Shown here one piece after another: positions 10,371 to 21,777 of a stretch of 64,000 nucleotides of DNA; the first letter of the stretch is position 1, and the number at the start of each line of letters is the position of its first letter. The stretch covers positions 372,001 to 436,000 of the forward strand of contig JAOANU010000008.1 in NCBI GenBank assembly GCA_034387635.1, given 5' to 3'. The notes under the pieces are model-generated. The model was not told the DNA's origin. It worked only from the letters and a program-made list of their open reading frames with translations, and ran no database searches. Position numbers and translations under genes: made by a program. The stretch comes from Rhodosporidiobolus odoratus. Taxonomy: Eukaryota; Basidiomycota; Microbotryomycetes; Sporidiobolales; Sporidiobolaceae.

Positions 10371-11628
10371 CTACCTCGCGAAGTAGGTTTGCGAGAGAGC
10401 GGCGGTGGCTTCGCCGACGACATCGGCGATGTAGCCTTGCTTGACGGCGAGCATGTAACCGGCTGCGATGGCTGCTGCGCTGAGAGACCATCGGAGGGCA
10501 AAGACAAAGTCTGGACGAGGGGAAAACGAACGACGGGTCAGTCAAGATCAGCGGCGTCATGCAAGAACAGGAGAAAGGACGCACCTGCCGCTCCAAACTC
10601 GACCTTCTCCCCCTTACTCCATTTCTCCCAAGTCGCCTCCCTCTTACCCTCCTTCAACAACTCGAACCTGGCATGATAACTGAGAACTTTCCGACTAGCC
10701 GGATGGTACACCACCAGGTTGGGGACGCCCAGGACACTCCACTTCTCGGCGAGGTAGACTCGAGAGTAGGGACGGAGGTACATCTCTCCTTTTGGGTCGG
10801 ACGAGTGAAGGTCTTCTTCGAGGTCGGGATCGCCGGCGAGGAGGTAGGGTTCGAGTGGGGGGGTGGAGGAGACAGGGGAGGAGGGGGAAGGGTTGGTATT
10901 GCTGCCATCGTTCCATCTGCACGTTGGTGGGGGCAGGACTGTAAGTCATGAGACACACATGCATGAACGAGAGAGGGGGAGACGGGAAGAGAGGGAAAGG
11001 ACTGCGCACTCCATGGCCAACCAAGGTCTCGACTGGGTGTTTTGTTGGTACGCTTCTTCCGACTGGTCTACCGACACATAGACGACCTTGCACTGATGCG
11101 GATGGGCAGCCGCAAAGCTCTTGACCTGCTCATACGGCTCTGACATGGAACCTCGCCAGCTTGCACTGCGAATCGAGACCAACCTCGGACGTGAGCACTT
11201 TCAGAACGAGTATAAGAGGGAAGGATGAAAACGGAGCCGCACCCAAACAGAAACAAGACGACCTGAGCCTCCCTGAACTCTTGCTCAAGGTTGACCGACT
11301 TGCCGTAGCCGTTTCTCAGTCTGAGTCGTCGGATCAAGGGGTCCGAGTGGGTGTAGAGTTCTTTTGCGGGACGGTAGGGCATGACGGACCCTTGTTTGAT
11401 GCTGGATCTTCGGCGCTTGGGGGTAGGACGGGCGGGTGAGGCAGGGGTAGTGTCGACAGAGGAGGCAGAGGCGGCTTGTAGACTAGTGGAGGACGACGAG
11501 GTTGAGGTCGAGGATGAGTCGGCTGCGGAGGGGAGAGGGGAGGATGCGAAGGCGACGGACTTGGTGCGGGGAGAGAGAGGGAGGGGAGGGGAAGAAGCGG
11601 GAGGGGGAGGGGACAGAGTGTCTGTCAT
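10371..11628 (-). CDS. Thioredoxin-fold (tryparedoxin/nucleoredoxin-like) membrane protein lacking CxxC
   Basis: Four exons: 11628-11243, 11165-11010, 10916-10585 and 10510-10371. The N-terminus is a Ser/Pro/Ala-rich region with a basic patch (PTPKRRRSSIKQG). The fold reads VVLFLFGASWRGSMSEPYEQ, then CKVVYVSVDQSEEAYQQ, RPWLAMEWND and YLAEKWSVLGVPNLVVYHPA, matching the nucleoredoxin/tryparedoxin layout (strand, W-CxxC, VSVD.., PWLA, GVP.L). Where the family has WCPPC this protein has WRGSM, so the redox cysteines are absent. The C-terminal exon encodes a hydrophobic helix (SLSAAAIAAGYMLAV), suggesting a tail-anchored or single-pass protein with the fold in the cytosol. The W-x-x-x-M reading depends on splicing 11166-11242; the phase works and no alternative supplies Cys-x-x-Cys. 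Function unknown; probably non-catalytic. Confidence 0.7.
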
Positions 11629-12097
11629 GCTCGAGAGTGGAGTGACTGAGTAAGCGGGGTAGTGGGAGCAAGCCGAGGGACGGAACAGTCGGGATTCAGG
11701 AGGGGGACCACGGAGAGGAACGCCCGTCTCAAGTTGGTGCGGTGGTCGAGTGGCAGTCGCTGGACGTTGCGAGGTGCTGATAGGGTGATGCTGGTCGAGT
11801 TCCGAAGCTAGCAGCCGTGTTGGGAGAGCCTACCGGTAGTCGTGTGAGGTGTCTCTCAACCCGAGTCGTTGGAATTGAATGATCGACAGATCATATTCAA
11901 GTCGCTCTCCTCTTTCGACGTCCAGCGAGGCCAGTCACACTGCCAGCTTGTTACAACTGCTCTAGACAAGATGGACTTGCTCCCAGCCAGACTACTCGCT
12001 CAGGCTCAATATACACCTCGTCAAGCCAGGGGGTTCAGCCTCCTCACGTCGCGTTACGACCAACGACACCGCATCGTCTCACAGAGTCTCATTCAAC
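11629..12097. other. Divergent intergenic region
   Basis: 470 bp between the thioredoxin-like start and my chosen start of the TPR gene. A second ATG at 11971 (MDLLPARLLAQ) could begin the TPR gene further upstream. No other feature seen. Confidence 0.4.
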
Positions 12098-15000
12098 ATG
12101 GCCCTGGTCAGCCACCCGACCAACCGACTCACCACTTCCAAGTCATCCCTCTCCTTCCCTCTCCCTCGATTCCCTCGGCGCCTCCCGCTTCCGAGTTTCT
12201 CCTTCGAGGGGGACATCACTCGGCTGCCGTTCATCACCACCTCGACCGCCTGACGAGTACCCCTTCCTCTCCCCGACACCGGACGACCCCCACTGCCTGA
12301 TCGAGCTTGATCACGACCCGCTTGGTAACCATAACGACTTGCACGAAGTCCCTCTCTACCTATCACGACCCATGTCCCGCCCCACCCTTCCCCCTTCACA
12401 GGCCTCCACTGCCTCCCTCCAATCCCTCCAAACTGCCCTCTCTGTAGCAGCCGAAACCGACCGCTCCGCCCGCCTTCTCTTTTCTCCCGACCGTGCCAGT
12501 GCCGACACCAACGAAACGGGCAGGACGGGGTCAACTGAAGCTCCTGGAGCGGCGACTCGGTCGCTCGTACTCTCTGTCGACGGAGACGCCGGGAAGCGGT
12601 TTGAGGCGGCGCTAAACCGAGATGGAACAGCAGGAGAAAAAGAAGAAGGAGAAGAAAGAGGCAAAGGGACAGGCGACAAGCCGCGCTGTTCTGACGTCTC
12701 CTCTGTGGGTACCGGCGAGAGCTGGGACCGTGCACTCAGCCTCGTGGGCTCGCCTCAAATGGGCAGGCCGTTTGTTCACCTCCCCACGCCGGAACCCGAG
12801 GAGGGCGGCCTCCTTCCTTCAGTCGAGGAAGCGCTCGCTTCCCGCAAGGGGGAGCAGGAGCAGCCGCCTCCGCACGTCGCTGAGCAGGATCTTCGCCGAG
12901 ACGACTCCGCTGCACAGGAGATTGCCGTCAAGCAAGAATCCGACGACGAACACGATCGCCTCGTCCTTGCTGCTGTTCTAAGCCCTGCAGCGCCTCAAGA
13001 TGAAGACCAAGAGGAAGAGCTCGAGCTGGAGACAGACGGAGGAGCCGGACTCACCAACAGCCAAGAAGACGCTGGGCTAGAATGGAGCGTCACCCGAAGC
13101 CAAACCAACTTCAGTGCGTGGTTGGAGGATCAGATGAGGAGAGCTAGACGGGAGGCTGCTTCGACGGTCCGTCTTCCTTCTCTTTCAGCTGCTGTTCTTC
13201 TCGCTCACGACGCTACTCGAGCAGATCGAAAGCGACGACGCTCTGTCGTCCATCCTACTCGCCACCCGTCAAACCTGCGCAGGGGGATTCGGCGGTGGTG
13301 CACCTCCTTCACCCGCCCTCTCGCAGACGGCTTCGATCCTCGAATCGCCCGTGCGATTGGAGGATGAAGAGTCAATGCTCGTTGAGTCGGAGAACTTGAC
13401 GGTGCAAACTGTACCCGAGCCGGGAGTGGAGGACGACAAAGCTGTCGACGAAGAGGTAGAAGTCAAGGAGGAAGTTGAGCAGGTGGAAGAGTTCGTTGAG
13501 GCGAAGGAGCAGTGCGTTATGACCACCTACTCCTGCTTCGAACGCACGTGCTGAGTCTCTCGTGCGCAGACCAGCCGACGACCCTCTGCCCTCCTTCCAA
13601 GCCCCGTCTACTCTGGGCTGGAAGCTTCTCACCTTCTCCCTCTCTGTCGCTCTCGCCTACTCGCTGGCCCGGCAACCGTTGGTCCCAGAAGCCGTCGTAA
13701 GCGTCGAAGAGCCTACTCGATCCCTCCGCTACATCCCCATCAATGAGTCCACCGTCGAGACAAGCCACTTCGCTACGCCACTCCCCGTTGGCTCTGCCCT
13801 AGGGCTTCCGGCATACGCCGTCCTTTGCGCCGTCGTCGCCGCTGCCGCTGCCTCAATCCCTCTCATACGACGAGGCTTGAGCGGTAGTGCGGAAGCCAAG
13901 GGCAGGAAGCGCCGCGCGTCCTCTCCTCTTGTCGAGCTCAACGGCGACGACCTCCTTCGAGCTCACAAGCTCCTGCCGCTCGGTGTGGCGCACTACCATG
14001 CCTCCCGACTCGTCGTTGCCGCCGACACCTTCACGTCGATTCTCTCCCTAGCCTGCGCCCCGAACGTCAAGGCGATCGCGAGCGAGTGGCTCGGCCGCAC
14101 CCTCTACCGCCTCGCCCGACACGATGGGAACGATCACGCGAAGCTGGAGCAAGCCGTTGCGGCCTTCGAGCGCTCAATCCGCCTCGACAGCTCCCGAGCT
14201 GCTCCGCGTGCGAGTCTAGGTCGAGCCAAGTACCGCCTTGCGGACTACCCGGCAGCTGTCTCTGCTCTCCGAGCTGCGATCAAGCGGGACGAGAACCTCG
14301 CCTTTTCCCACGAGTGGCTCGCCAAGTCACTCGCCAAAGTCGGCCCTCGCCCGGCTGACGCCGCCCGAATGATCGAGCAGCACCTCCTTCGAGCGATTGA
14401 GCTCTGCCCTTCTACCTCATCCACCGCTCACGCCTTTCTGGGCGAGTTCTTACACCTCAACTTTGGCGCCTCTCGCCTCGCCGATGCGAAAGCGCAGCTT
14501 CAACACGCCGTCTCCCTCCGGTCAGACTACCCCGCTGCGCACGCCCGTCTCGCCTTCATAGCCAACGAAGAGCTCGAACTCCACACAGCAGCGAGTCATT
14601 ACGCCCTCGTTTGTGAGACGAGACAGACTGGGTTGAGAGACGAAGAGTTGGCCATGTCGAGCGAGGCGACTGAGGGAGTCACGCCTTGGTTGGGATGGGT
14701 GTTTGCGACGCCGGTTGGATCGGACGAACGGAGGGAGGTGCTCAAGAGGGCCAAGGGAGAGTATCCGAACGATGACTTTCTCACGCTGTTGCTCGCGATC
14801 GACAACCCCAAGTCGGCTGGATCAAGCAAATGTCGCACGCGAGCAGCTTCCTCCGCCTTGTTGACCGAACACACTTCCTCGCCCTCTTCCCCTGAAACAA
14901 TCGACCTTGAAACCCTCTCAACCCATCTCGCCCGCCGTGCCGACCGCTACTCCCCCACGACCGACCTACCAGCACACGGTCTTCTCGCCTTCTCTCTTCT

Positions 15001-15505
15001 AGCCCTGAAGCAATCCTTACCAGCAGAGCAAGCGTGGGAACGATTTTGGGGGGCGGTGAGTACCCGTCCTCTACTATCCAGCGGCGAGGGAGGGAGGGAG
15101 AGGAGGGAGGAAGATCGGTTGGTCGCGTTTTTGGCGGTTGGGTTCTGGGAGATGAAGAGAGCGGAGGAGAAGGAGGAGCAAGTGGCGGAGGGGGGAAAGG
15201 ATGCACGGATGAAGGGGGTGAAGGGGAAGGGGAAGGGTAGGGGGGTTCGTTCTGCCTCAGCTTCTGCGAGCGTAACGCCCACGCCGAGGAGGTCGACGAG
15301 GGCTTCGTCGGCTGCGCTTGCGGCTGTGGCTGAGGGGGACGAGGTGAAGGATCTGGTGAAGAAGGTGAGGAGGGGGGAAAGGAAGGTTGAGAAGGTTGAG
15401 GTTGGAGAGGCGGTTAAGCGAGAGGAGGAGACGGGGGAGGAGGAGACTGTCAAGGTCTTGTTGAGGAGGAGTCCGAGAAAGGTCAAGAGGGAGGTCGACG
15501 CCTGA
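12098..15505 (+). CDS. Large TPR-containing membrane protein, function unknown
   Basis: Coding runs from near 12098 to TGA at 15503-15505. Internal introns are likely at about 12143-12209, 13169-13225 and 13512-13570. The N-terminal half is acidic and disordered (PFVHLPTPEPEEGG, QEEELELETDGGAG, LEWSVTRSQTNFSAWLEDQM). Two hydrophobic segments follow the third intron: WKLLTFSLSVALAYSLA and AYAVLCAVVAAAAASIPLI. After them come tetratricopeptide-type helical repeats (LEQAVAAFERSIRLDSSRAA, ASLGRAKYRLADYPAAVSAL, QHLLRAIELCPSTSSTAHAF, AKAQLQHAVSLRSDYPAAHA). The tail is basic (TPRRSTRASSAAL, RRSPRKVKREVDA). I do not recognise a named family. A mitochondrial or ER membrane TPR scaffold is possible but not shown. 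The 5' end is uncertain; ATG 11971 is the alternative. Coding quality from 12240 onward is high. Confidence 0.65.
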
Positions 15506-15744
15506 GTGAAGAGAAAACGAGACGGGAGAAGTCGAAGTCGGGGTCCTGTTTCATTCCCATCGTTTTGGATTATTTGGTGTAAACCGTTGTCGTAGATCTG
15601 TGCTATGTATCGCTTAGTCCGTCAGCTCGAATGCGACTGACTGCGAGAGAGTTTACCCCCCACCTGTTCCTCCTCTTCCCGCTGCAACCCAAATCTCGCT
15701 CTTCACCTGGGGCTCACCCCGCGTTTGAGAATTACCTACACGGT
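15506..15744. other. Intergenic, TPR gene to KAR9
   Basis: 239 bp; 3' UTR of one gene and leader of the next, no other feature. Confidence 0.5.
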
Positions 15745-18700
15745 ATGGCAGACCTGTCTGGCAGCTCTCCGCCCGGCTCGCCACCTTTCCGTTCACCCAA
15801 AGCCAAGTCCCGCATCGCTCAAGCAGCCGCTCGCTTTGAACCAACTTCATCACCTGCATCACCACCCTCAGCTACAACGGACTTGTCAAAACTGAGAGAC
15901 TCACGCAGGGTAGACATTATCAGGGGAAGGTCCGTCTTTTCACTCTCTTCTTCTTGAAAGGGGCCAACCAACCCTGAACAATATTCCGGACCCCTTCCTT
16001 GCTCGAACAGCTACGCAAGTGGTCCGACTACCCCTGCATCACACCCCAGATACAATCCGAGCTGTTCCCCAACCGCCATCTCGACGAGTCCGACCTCCTC
16101 AACCACATTCTCCACTTCTCCAACAACCCCACCCCGACCCTCTCATCTCTCTCTCGCCGATTCACCTTCCAACGAACTCGCAAGCTTCTTCGCAGACCTC
16201 TCCATCACGTCCTCCCAAGACGGTACCGAGACGAGTCCAGCTTCAACGACGAGACGGAAACGCGCTTCATCCCCTTTGGTCGAGAAAAGTCAGGAGCAGC
16301 TCAAGCGGGACGACATGGTTACCGAGATGGGCCCACCACCACTTCCCTCGAACGGAGAGAGGAAAGACGTGCAAGTACTGCCTCTGCCAGTCGCGGAAAA
16401 AGCCGGTCCTCCTGTCGAGTGCGTCTTTTCGCCTGGCTCTTTCCCAGTGTGACCGCAAGCTGACGCACAGATTCTTGCAGCGAACTCGCTCTGCTTGTGG
16501 TATCCTCTAGCATCACGGAGCTGTCGATGCTGGTGCAGGAGGTCAATACTCTAATCTTCGAGATTCAGGTGCGTGAAACCGCTCTCTGGACGCGTCGCGG
16601 CTATTCTGACCGCATTCACCTCCTGTAGGAACTCCGTCACACTACTTCAATGTCCTCGAAAGACCCGCATGAAACCCCTCGACCAGCTGGGAACGGTTTC
16701 GACTCATCGGCCTCCCCTGCACGACCACCCATACCCTCGAATCCTACCCCGCCTTCAGGCGATGGGCCCAGCCCCATCAGCGAAGTCGATGCCGCACTCA
16801 TCAAGCTCGATAGCAAACTCGAAGCGGTCCGTACTGAATTCGGAACTGTTGAAGAGCAGGTCAAGCCACTGCTGGGCGAAGCGGGCTCACCTCCGGCCGA
16901 AGGGGAGCTGGGCTTCGTGAGGCAAAAGTGGACAGAGATGCTCGATGAATGGAACACGGCGCAGCAGGATGCTGAGCAGCTCGGGGATGAGCTAAAGGAG
17001 GACAAGTTCCTTGTGGTATTCAGGACGGTCGCGCAGCAGGCGGAGGACATGATGAGGTCGATGGAGAAGGTCTTGGCGCAGAGCGAGCAGTTTGTGGCGG
17101 AAGCGATGAGCAGGGTCACCTCCGGCGTCAGTTCGCCTGCTCGCCCTCCTCGTTCACCTTCAGCCCCCCGTTCTTCACCATCCTCTGCGCCATCGTACTT
17201 CCCCGACGCCGTTCTCGCACAAGCCCAACTCTCTTCCTTCGCCGCTCTTCAGAAAAGCTTAACGGCCAAAGTCAAGTACTACTCGCCCGCGACGGATCGA
17301 GTCCTGAAAATCCTCGGCAAGGGTATCGCCGACCGCTCGACGAAGAACGGAGAAGCACTGCGACGGTACAGTGAGATGAAGGCGCGCTGGCGGAACGTGC
17401 GGGAGCGCATCTCGCGGGCGGAGGCGGAAATGAAGGGCGTCGAGGAGATTCTGCGGGAACAGGCGGGTACGGCAGCGAATCAGCAGCAGGAACGCACGAA
17501 GCGGTCCGAGTACGGTAGCACGCTCACACCACCTCGACCGGATGGAACGTCACCTGGTCGCCTATCGCCAATGAGACGGCTTGCCAACAAGCTCAGTCCG
17601 CGAAGCGAAACGCCCTCGTCCGCCTCACCATCTCGAAGAACCGGCTTACCTCCTTCCGCTTCTTCCCCTTCACTCTCCGGTCTACGATCTCCCTCCTCTA
17701 CTGGTCAATACGCAACTATGCGCGCTTCCACTTCGTCTTCCGCTGCCGGGCCTACCCCGCCTCGCCCGCCAAAAAGTCTAAAGCGCCTCGTCAGCGAGTC
17801 GCACGCCGGCTCTCCCACCGCTACGCCTCCGCCTCGGACTCCCCACGCCCTTTCGCACCGGCGCAGCGCTTCGACTCTTTCGGCGAGCGTACCCTCTTCT
17901 GCCACTTCCTCCGTCTTTGGCACGCGATCAGCTCGACCAGCCCGACATCCCGCATCGCCGACTCCGGCGGACGGTAGACCTCGGTGGAACGTCTCGACGA
18001 AGCGTACGGAGGAGGAGCGGGAGACCCTGAGGCAGTCTGCGATGGGATCAGGTCGGCCTTCTCTCGCCGGAGCGTTTCCACCTTCCGCCTCCAAGAATGG
18101 TCGACACTCGGCTATGGGACTACGGCCTTCGTCGCGCATGTCCCTCGCTTCGTCAATGTCGCGCTCCTACGGTCTCAACAGCGCAGTACGACCCATTTCC
18201 CCTGCCTTTTCCGATGCTTCCTCCGTTGCGCATCGAGAACGGCCGCAGACCCCTGGCAGCAAAATTCCAATGCCTTGTTCGGCCAGCAAGCGCAGCACGA
18301 CTCCTTTTTCGTCTCTTGACGATCCCGAGCCAACATCGCTTCTCCAGCGAGCGCTGTCTCCTACTCCCAGCCTCGCTTCGAGCACAAGTCGGTTACCCCT
18401 CACACGCGCTACTCCCTCTTCCGCCGCACGCTCTCGTCTTCCTACACCTGGCGCCCTCAGTCCATCTCGACCGACCAGTCCAGCTTTATCTGCCGCTTCT
18501 TCAAATCGATGGCGGGGTCAAACCCCCGAACCGAGTCTAATGGCGCAAGCCCAGCGCCTCGCCCATGTCCACCCTCCTCCGTCCGCTTCTCGTCCTCCGC
18601 CTGTCCCTCGCGTGCCTTCCGCGTTCCGAACTAGCGATGTGCATGGTACACCTCGAGCTGGAGGAAGTAACGGCTCTTCAGGTCGACCTTCTCTGTCCCG

Positions 18701-19097
18701 TCCGCCTTCCTCACTCTCCACTTCTCGGTACGGCGCAATGACCCCCCTCCCGCCAATTGCCGGCCAACCTACCGACGGATCCTACACCCCAAATCCTCAC
18801 GATCCCCTCGATCAATCCATTTCCCTCATCCTCTCTTCTCTCCCTCTCATGCTCTACACCATCCGAATAGACCCGCACGTCTCTCGCTCCCAAACCGCTG
18901 AAATGGAACTCTTCCAAGCTCGGTACCAATTCAGCTTGCATCCTCTGGAGGATTCGAGAAGAGCCGTCATGTGTAAATTGGTGGATCGGGTTGGGCCGAG
19001 AGCTAGGAGGGGGGAGAAGAAAGTTCTGGCGAGGGTTGGAGGCGGGTGGCAGGACTTGGAGGCGCATTTGTTGGGGCTGTTGGCAACGGCGGTTTGA
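15745..19097 (+). CDS. KAR9: KAR9-like spindle-positioning protein with GAR-like C-terminus
   Basis: Exons are 15745-15929, 16011-16418, 16481-16568 and 16629-19097 (stop at 19095-19097), about 1,050 residues. The N-terminus is Ser/Pro/Thr-rich; then come SSSITELSMLVQEVNTLIFE, LIKLDSKLEAVRTEFG, VVFRTVAQQAEDMMRSMEKV, ALQKSLTAKVKYYSPATDRV, LKILGKGIADRSTKNGEALR and RYSEMKARWRNVRERI, the helical pattern of fungal KAR9 (karyogamy protein 9). A long basic Ser/Pro-rich tail follows, containing S/T-x-I-P-like dipeptides (GSKIPMP) of the kind that bind EB1/Bim1. The last 60 residues end in VGPRARRGEKKVLARVGGGW, then LEAHLLGLL, resembling the microtubule-binding GAR domain of GAS2. Kar9 links Bim1 on astral microtubule ends to myosin V and orients the spindle. 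Start chosen as the only ATG in phase with the splice pattern. Confidence 0.75.
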
Positions 19098-19188
19098 GGG
19101 TGTCGGGATGGAAATGGGGAGGAATGGGATGGGATACGATTTCGCTTTTCTGACGGTGAGGGGTGGTTGTCCTGCGTTCCTTTGACAT

Positions 19189-19742
19189 TCAAGCTCTGTA
19201 AAAGCTTTGAGTGCCCTCTGGCTCGGTCGAGAGGCTAGACTGATTCGGCAGTCGCACTTCCTCGTTGCTGGTCGAATACAATCCCAAGGTTTGCCCATCG
19301 CTAAGGTTCACGACGCGTGCTTGCTTCCCGATGAGCGCGAGCGGCTGTCGCCCATACATACGGAGGCCTCGTACACGCAGCGCGCCCTGTAGGGCATGAA
19401 CGGGACGAGCGTGGCGGAAAAGGTGAAGTCGAGTGGGCCAAGAAGAGAGGTAACCTCCGCTTGTTGTACTACCAGCCGATCGGCGTGGTGGCTCCATTGA
19501 CTCTCGTGAGTGCTAGTTCGTGCCGCTGCCCTGCCGCTATCGTAGCGGCCCGACCGTGCGCTTGCCGAAGCAAGAAAAGCGGAAAGGGAAGACGCAAAGC
19601 TACCACGGAAAGAGGCTTGTCTCTTTGTCTGGTCACCGCCTGCGGCCTTTATCGACTCGACAGCGCTCTGCAAAGATGGCGCATCCGAGCTCAGTAAGAG
19701 TCGGCACAAGTCGAGGAAGCTGCTGAGCGGCAAGGCTCGCAA
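19189..19742 (-). CDS. Cryptic minus-strand gene, 3' exons only
   Basis: Two exons can be joined: an upstream exon up to about 19742 reading SSFLDLCRLLLSSDAPSLQS, DQTKRQASFRGSFASSLSAF and ending SQWSHHADRL, an intron (donor GTAGTA at about 19476, acceptor CCCTACAG at about 19393), and a last exon GALRVRGLRMYGRQPLALIG, KQARVVNLSDGQTLGLYSTS, ending GTQSFYRA before TGA. Without splicing both frames are interrupted; with it they give one continuous reading. The 5' end is not found: just upstream lies TTGACCTTCTCAA, which looks like a branch site plus pyrimidine tract, so more exons probably exist to the right. The gene is convergent with KAR9. No family recognised. Could be a pseudogene. Confidence 0.4.
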
Positions 19743-20629
19743 GTTGAGAAGGTCAAGCTAGGCAGGATCGCTCATAAAGCTCAGCACGCAGCACAGCTGC
19801 AGGCCACCGCTGCTTTTACATTGTTCGGAGCAAGTACAAGAAGTAACTGACGGTAACGAAACATATTGTGGCTGAGGCGAGTCTGCAGGACTCGTGTTGA
19901 GCGACCCCAAACGAGGCGCAAATACCGCGTGCCGAATGTCTGCCGCGCAGATTCGGCGATGGGCGACCCCATACAGGGTGCGAGCAACGTATGGACGTCT
20001 TGCTAGGCAAGAGACAAAAGAAGCCCGAAGTTGGAGCAACACCCCGTTCCGCGGCTTTCTTTGCTTGGCAGATGCGCGGTAGAGCCACGCTTGTGAGGAA
20101 AAGTGTAGGAGGAGGAGGGATGCAAGCGCATTGGTCGAGTCGGCGCGAAGAACCGTAAGCAATCTCCTTCGGCGAGCGGAGAGACCGGCAAACCTCCTGC
20201 CGTGTGGTGCAAGTGCGGGAGAGCCAAAATGCATACTGCAAGCCCCATTTCGATAGCATGGATAGCTGTAGTACCGGCTGCTGTATTCGTGTAACGACCA
20301 ATGCCCGACGAGGGGATGCTATTCTTTCTAAGTGAATGGGCGGAAGCCAAGCCGCAGAGGGTGAGGCCACCTAGATCGCCGTTGTGCGCTGATCCTGGTC
20401 TGGTTTCGCTGACCAGGTGGGTAAACTGGGCCAGACTGGATGAAACGCGGTCGGGTTAGGAATGTTTGCAAAAGTGAATGCGCGTGCAGTGGTGGAAAGG
20501 AGACAAACGTACTGGCGCGTCTCTCTATCTCGTCTTTCTCTCTCTGTAAAACTGTACTGCCCCTTGTTACACTCATACGAGCTCTCCTACTACCACTCTC
20601 TACTCCCCCACCCAACCTCACCATTCAAC
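19743..20629. other. Intergenic or unresolved 5' part of the cryptic minus gene
   Basis: About 890 bp. No open frame with domain or clear splice logic. It may contain 5' exons of the minus gene at 19189-19742 and, at its right end, the CT-rich leader of the plus gene at 20630. Confidence 0.35.
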
Positions 20630-21777
20630 ATGCTCACGCTTGGTGCTTTCGTTGGCGTCGGTTGCTTCCACCTCGCTTGCTACTTGGGCATCATTGTAAA
20701 GGCTACAGCCGACGAAGTCACTGTCCTTCCTCAAGAGACTGAGACTAAGAAGGAATACAGAGACATGGTACGTCCACTCTGCGACCCTGGCTGTCGCGTC
20801 TTCTTCTCCGCCTTTCCCTGACGTGCGCGTTCCCTTCCCTTCCTCAGGATGGCAAGGAGCCCATCATGTGGAGCAATACTGTTCACGCCCACAACGAAGA
20901 GGCAATCTACGAAGAGCAGGTATGTCGAACGTTCCTTTATGCTGTCCAAGGGGGCATAGCTGACCTTGATCCGACTCGCAGACTACCCCTGCTCAGATTA
21001 TCGACGCCCCTCCCTCATGCACCGTCCAGTCTTCTACTCGATCCATTGGGCTGCCCGTCTCCCGCATTTCCCGCGCTACTGCCACTATTGAGGAGGTCGT
21101 CGAGGTGGTCCACGGTTGCGCAAGTTCCCTTCCTTTCCTCGACGTCGACAAGTACTCCGCACAAGTCGTCAACACTGTCGAGTCCGTCATACATATTGAG
21201 GTGCGCCCTCCTCATCGCCGCGTCCCCCTTGACTCTGAAGCTGACTTTTGCCATCCCTCCCTCCTTTCAGCTCCCGGTCAGGGCTGCGGACGACATGCGA
21301 AACCCGGCTGCCCAGCCAAAGCTCTGCATCACTTGCCCCGGGTACAACCTCATCCGCCCCATCGCGCCCGTTCTTCCTGACGCCACGAAGGACGATAGCC
21401 TCACCAAGGACCTCGACTTTCTCGGTTGGCTCGCCAATGCTCTCGCAGACGTGATCCTGGCTCGCGCTCATTCGAACGGCACTTTCAAGCGTGTATCCGT
21501 CCCGTCCTGAGCCACCGACCCCATTTGCCTCGACACCGATGAAACCCTGTCCGGCTTCGAAGCCACCCAGGGGCTTCTTTGCCAGAACGCCCTCGACGAA
21601 GCCGCTTACCTTCTCGACCAGGGTTGCACAAACGGAAGCCCCAGCATCGTCGCGGTCTGGGAGAACTACTTCCGCGAGGTCGAGCACCTTCAACGTGCCT
21701 ACTTCGACGAGGATTCCGTCTACAGGGCCCAGGGTATTGAGGAGGCGCTCAGTACCCCCATGACTTCGCCTGAGTGA
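20630..21777 (+). CDS. Orphan protein with N-terminal hydrophobic segment; internal in-frame TGA
   Basis: Exons 20630-20767, 20848-20919, 20982-21200 and from 21271 join in frame. The protein opens MLTLGAFVGVGCFHLACYLG, a signal peptide or signal anchor, followed by a soluble part (DGKEPIMWSNTVHAHNEEAI, TATIEEVVEVVHGCASSLPF, QPKLCITCPGYNLIRPIAPV, LTKDLDFLGWLANALADVIL). The frame meets TGA at 21508-21510, yet codons on both sides are equally G/C-ending and the same frame stays open to TGA at 21775-21777, reading ENYFREVEHLQRAYFDEDSV near its end. Either a 72-nt intron with a weak GTGTAT donor (21491-21562) removes the stop, or it is read through, or it is a premature stop and the protein ends at 21510. 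No known family. I give the longer extent because the extension looks coding. Confidence 0.65.
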
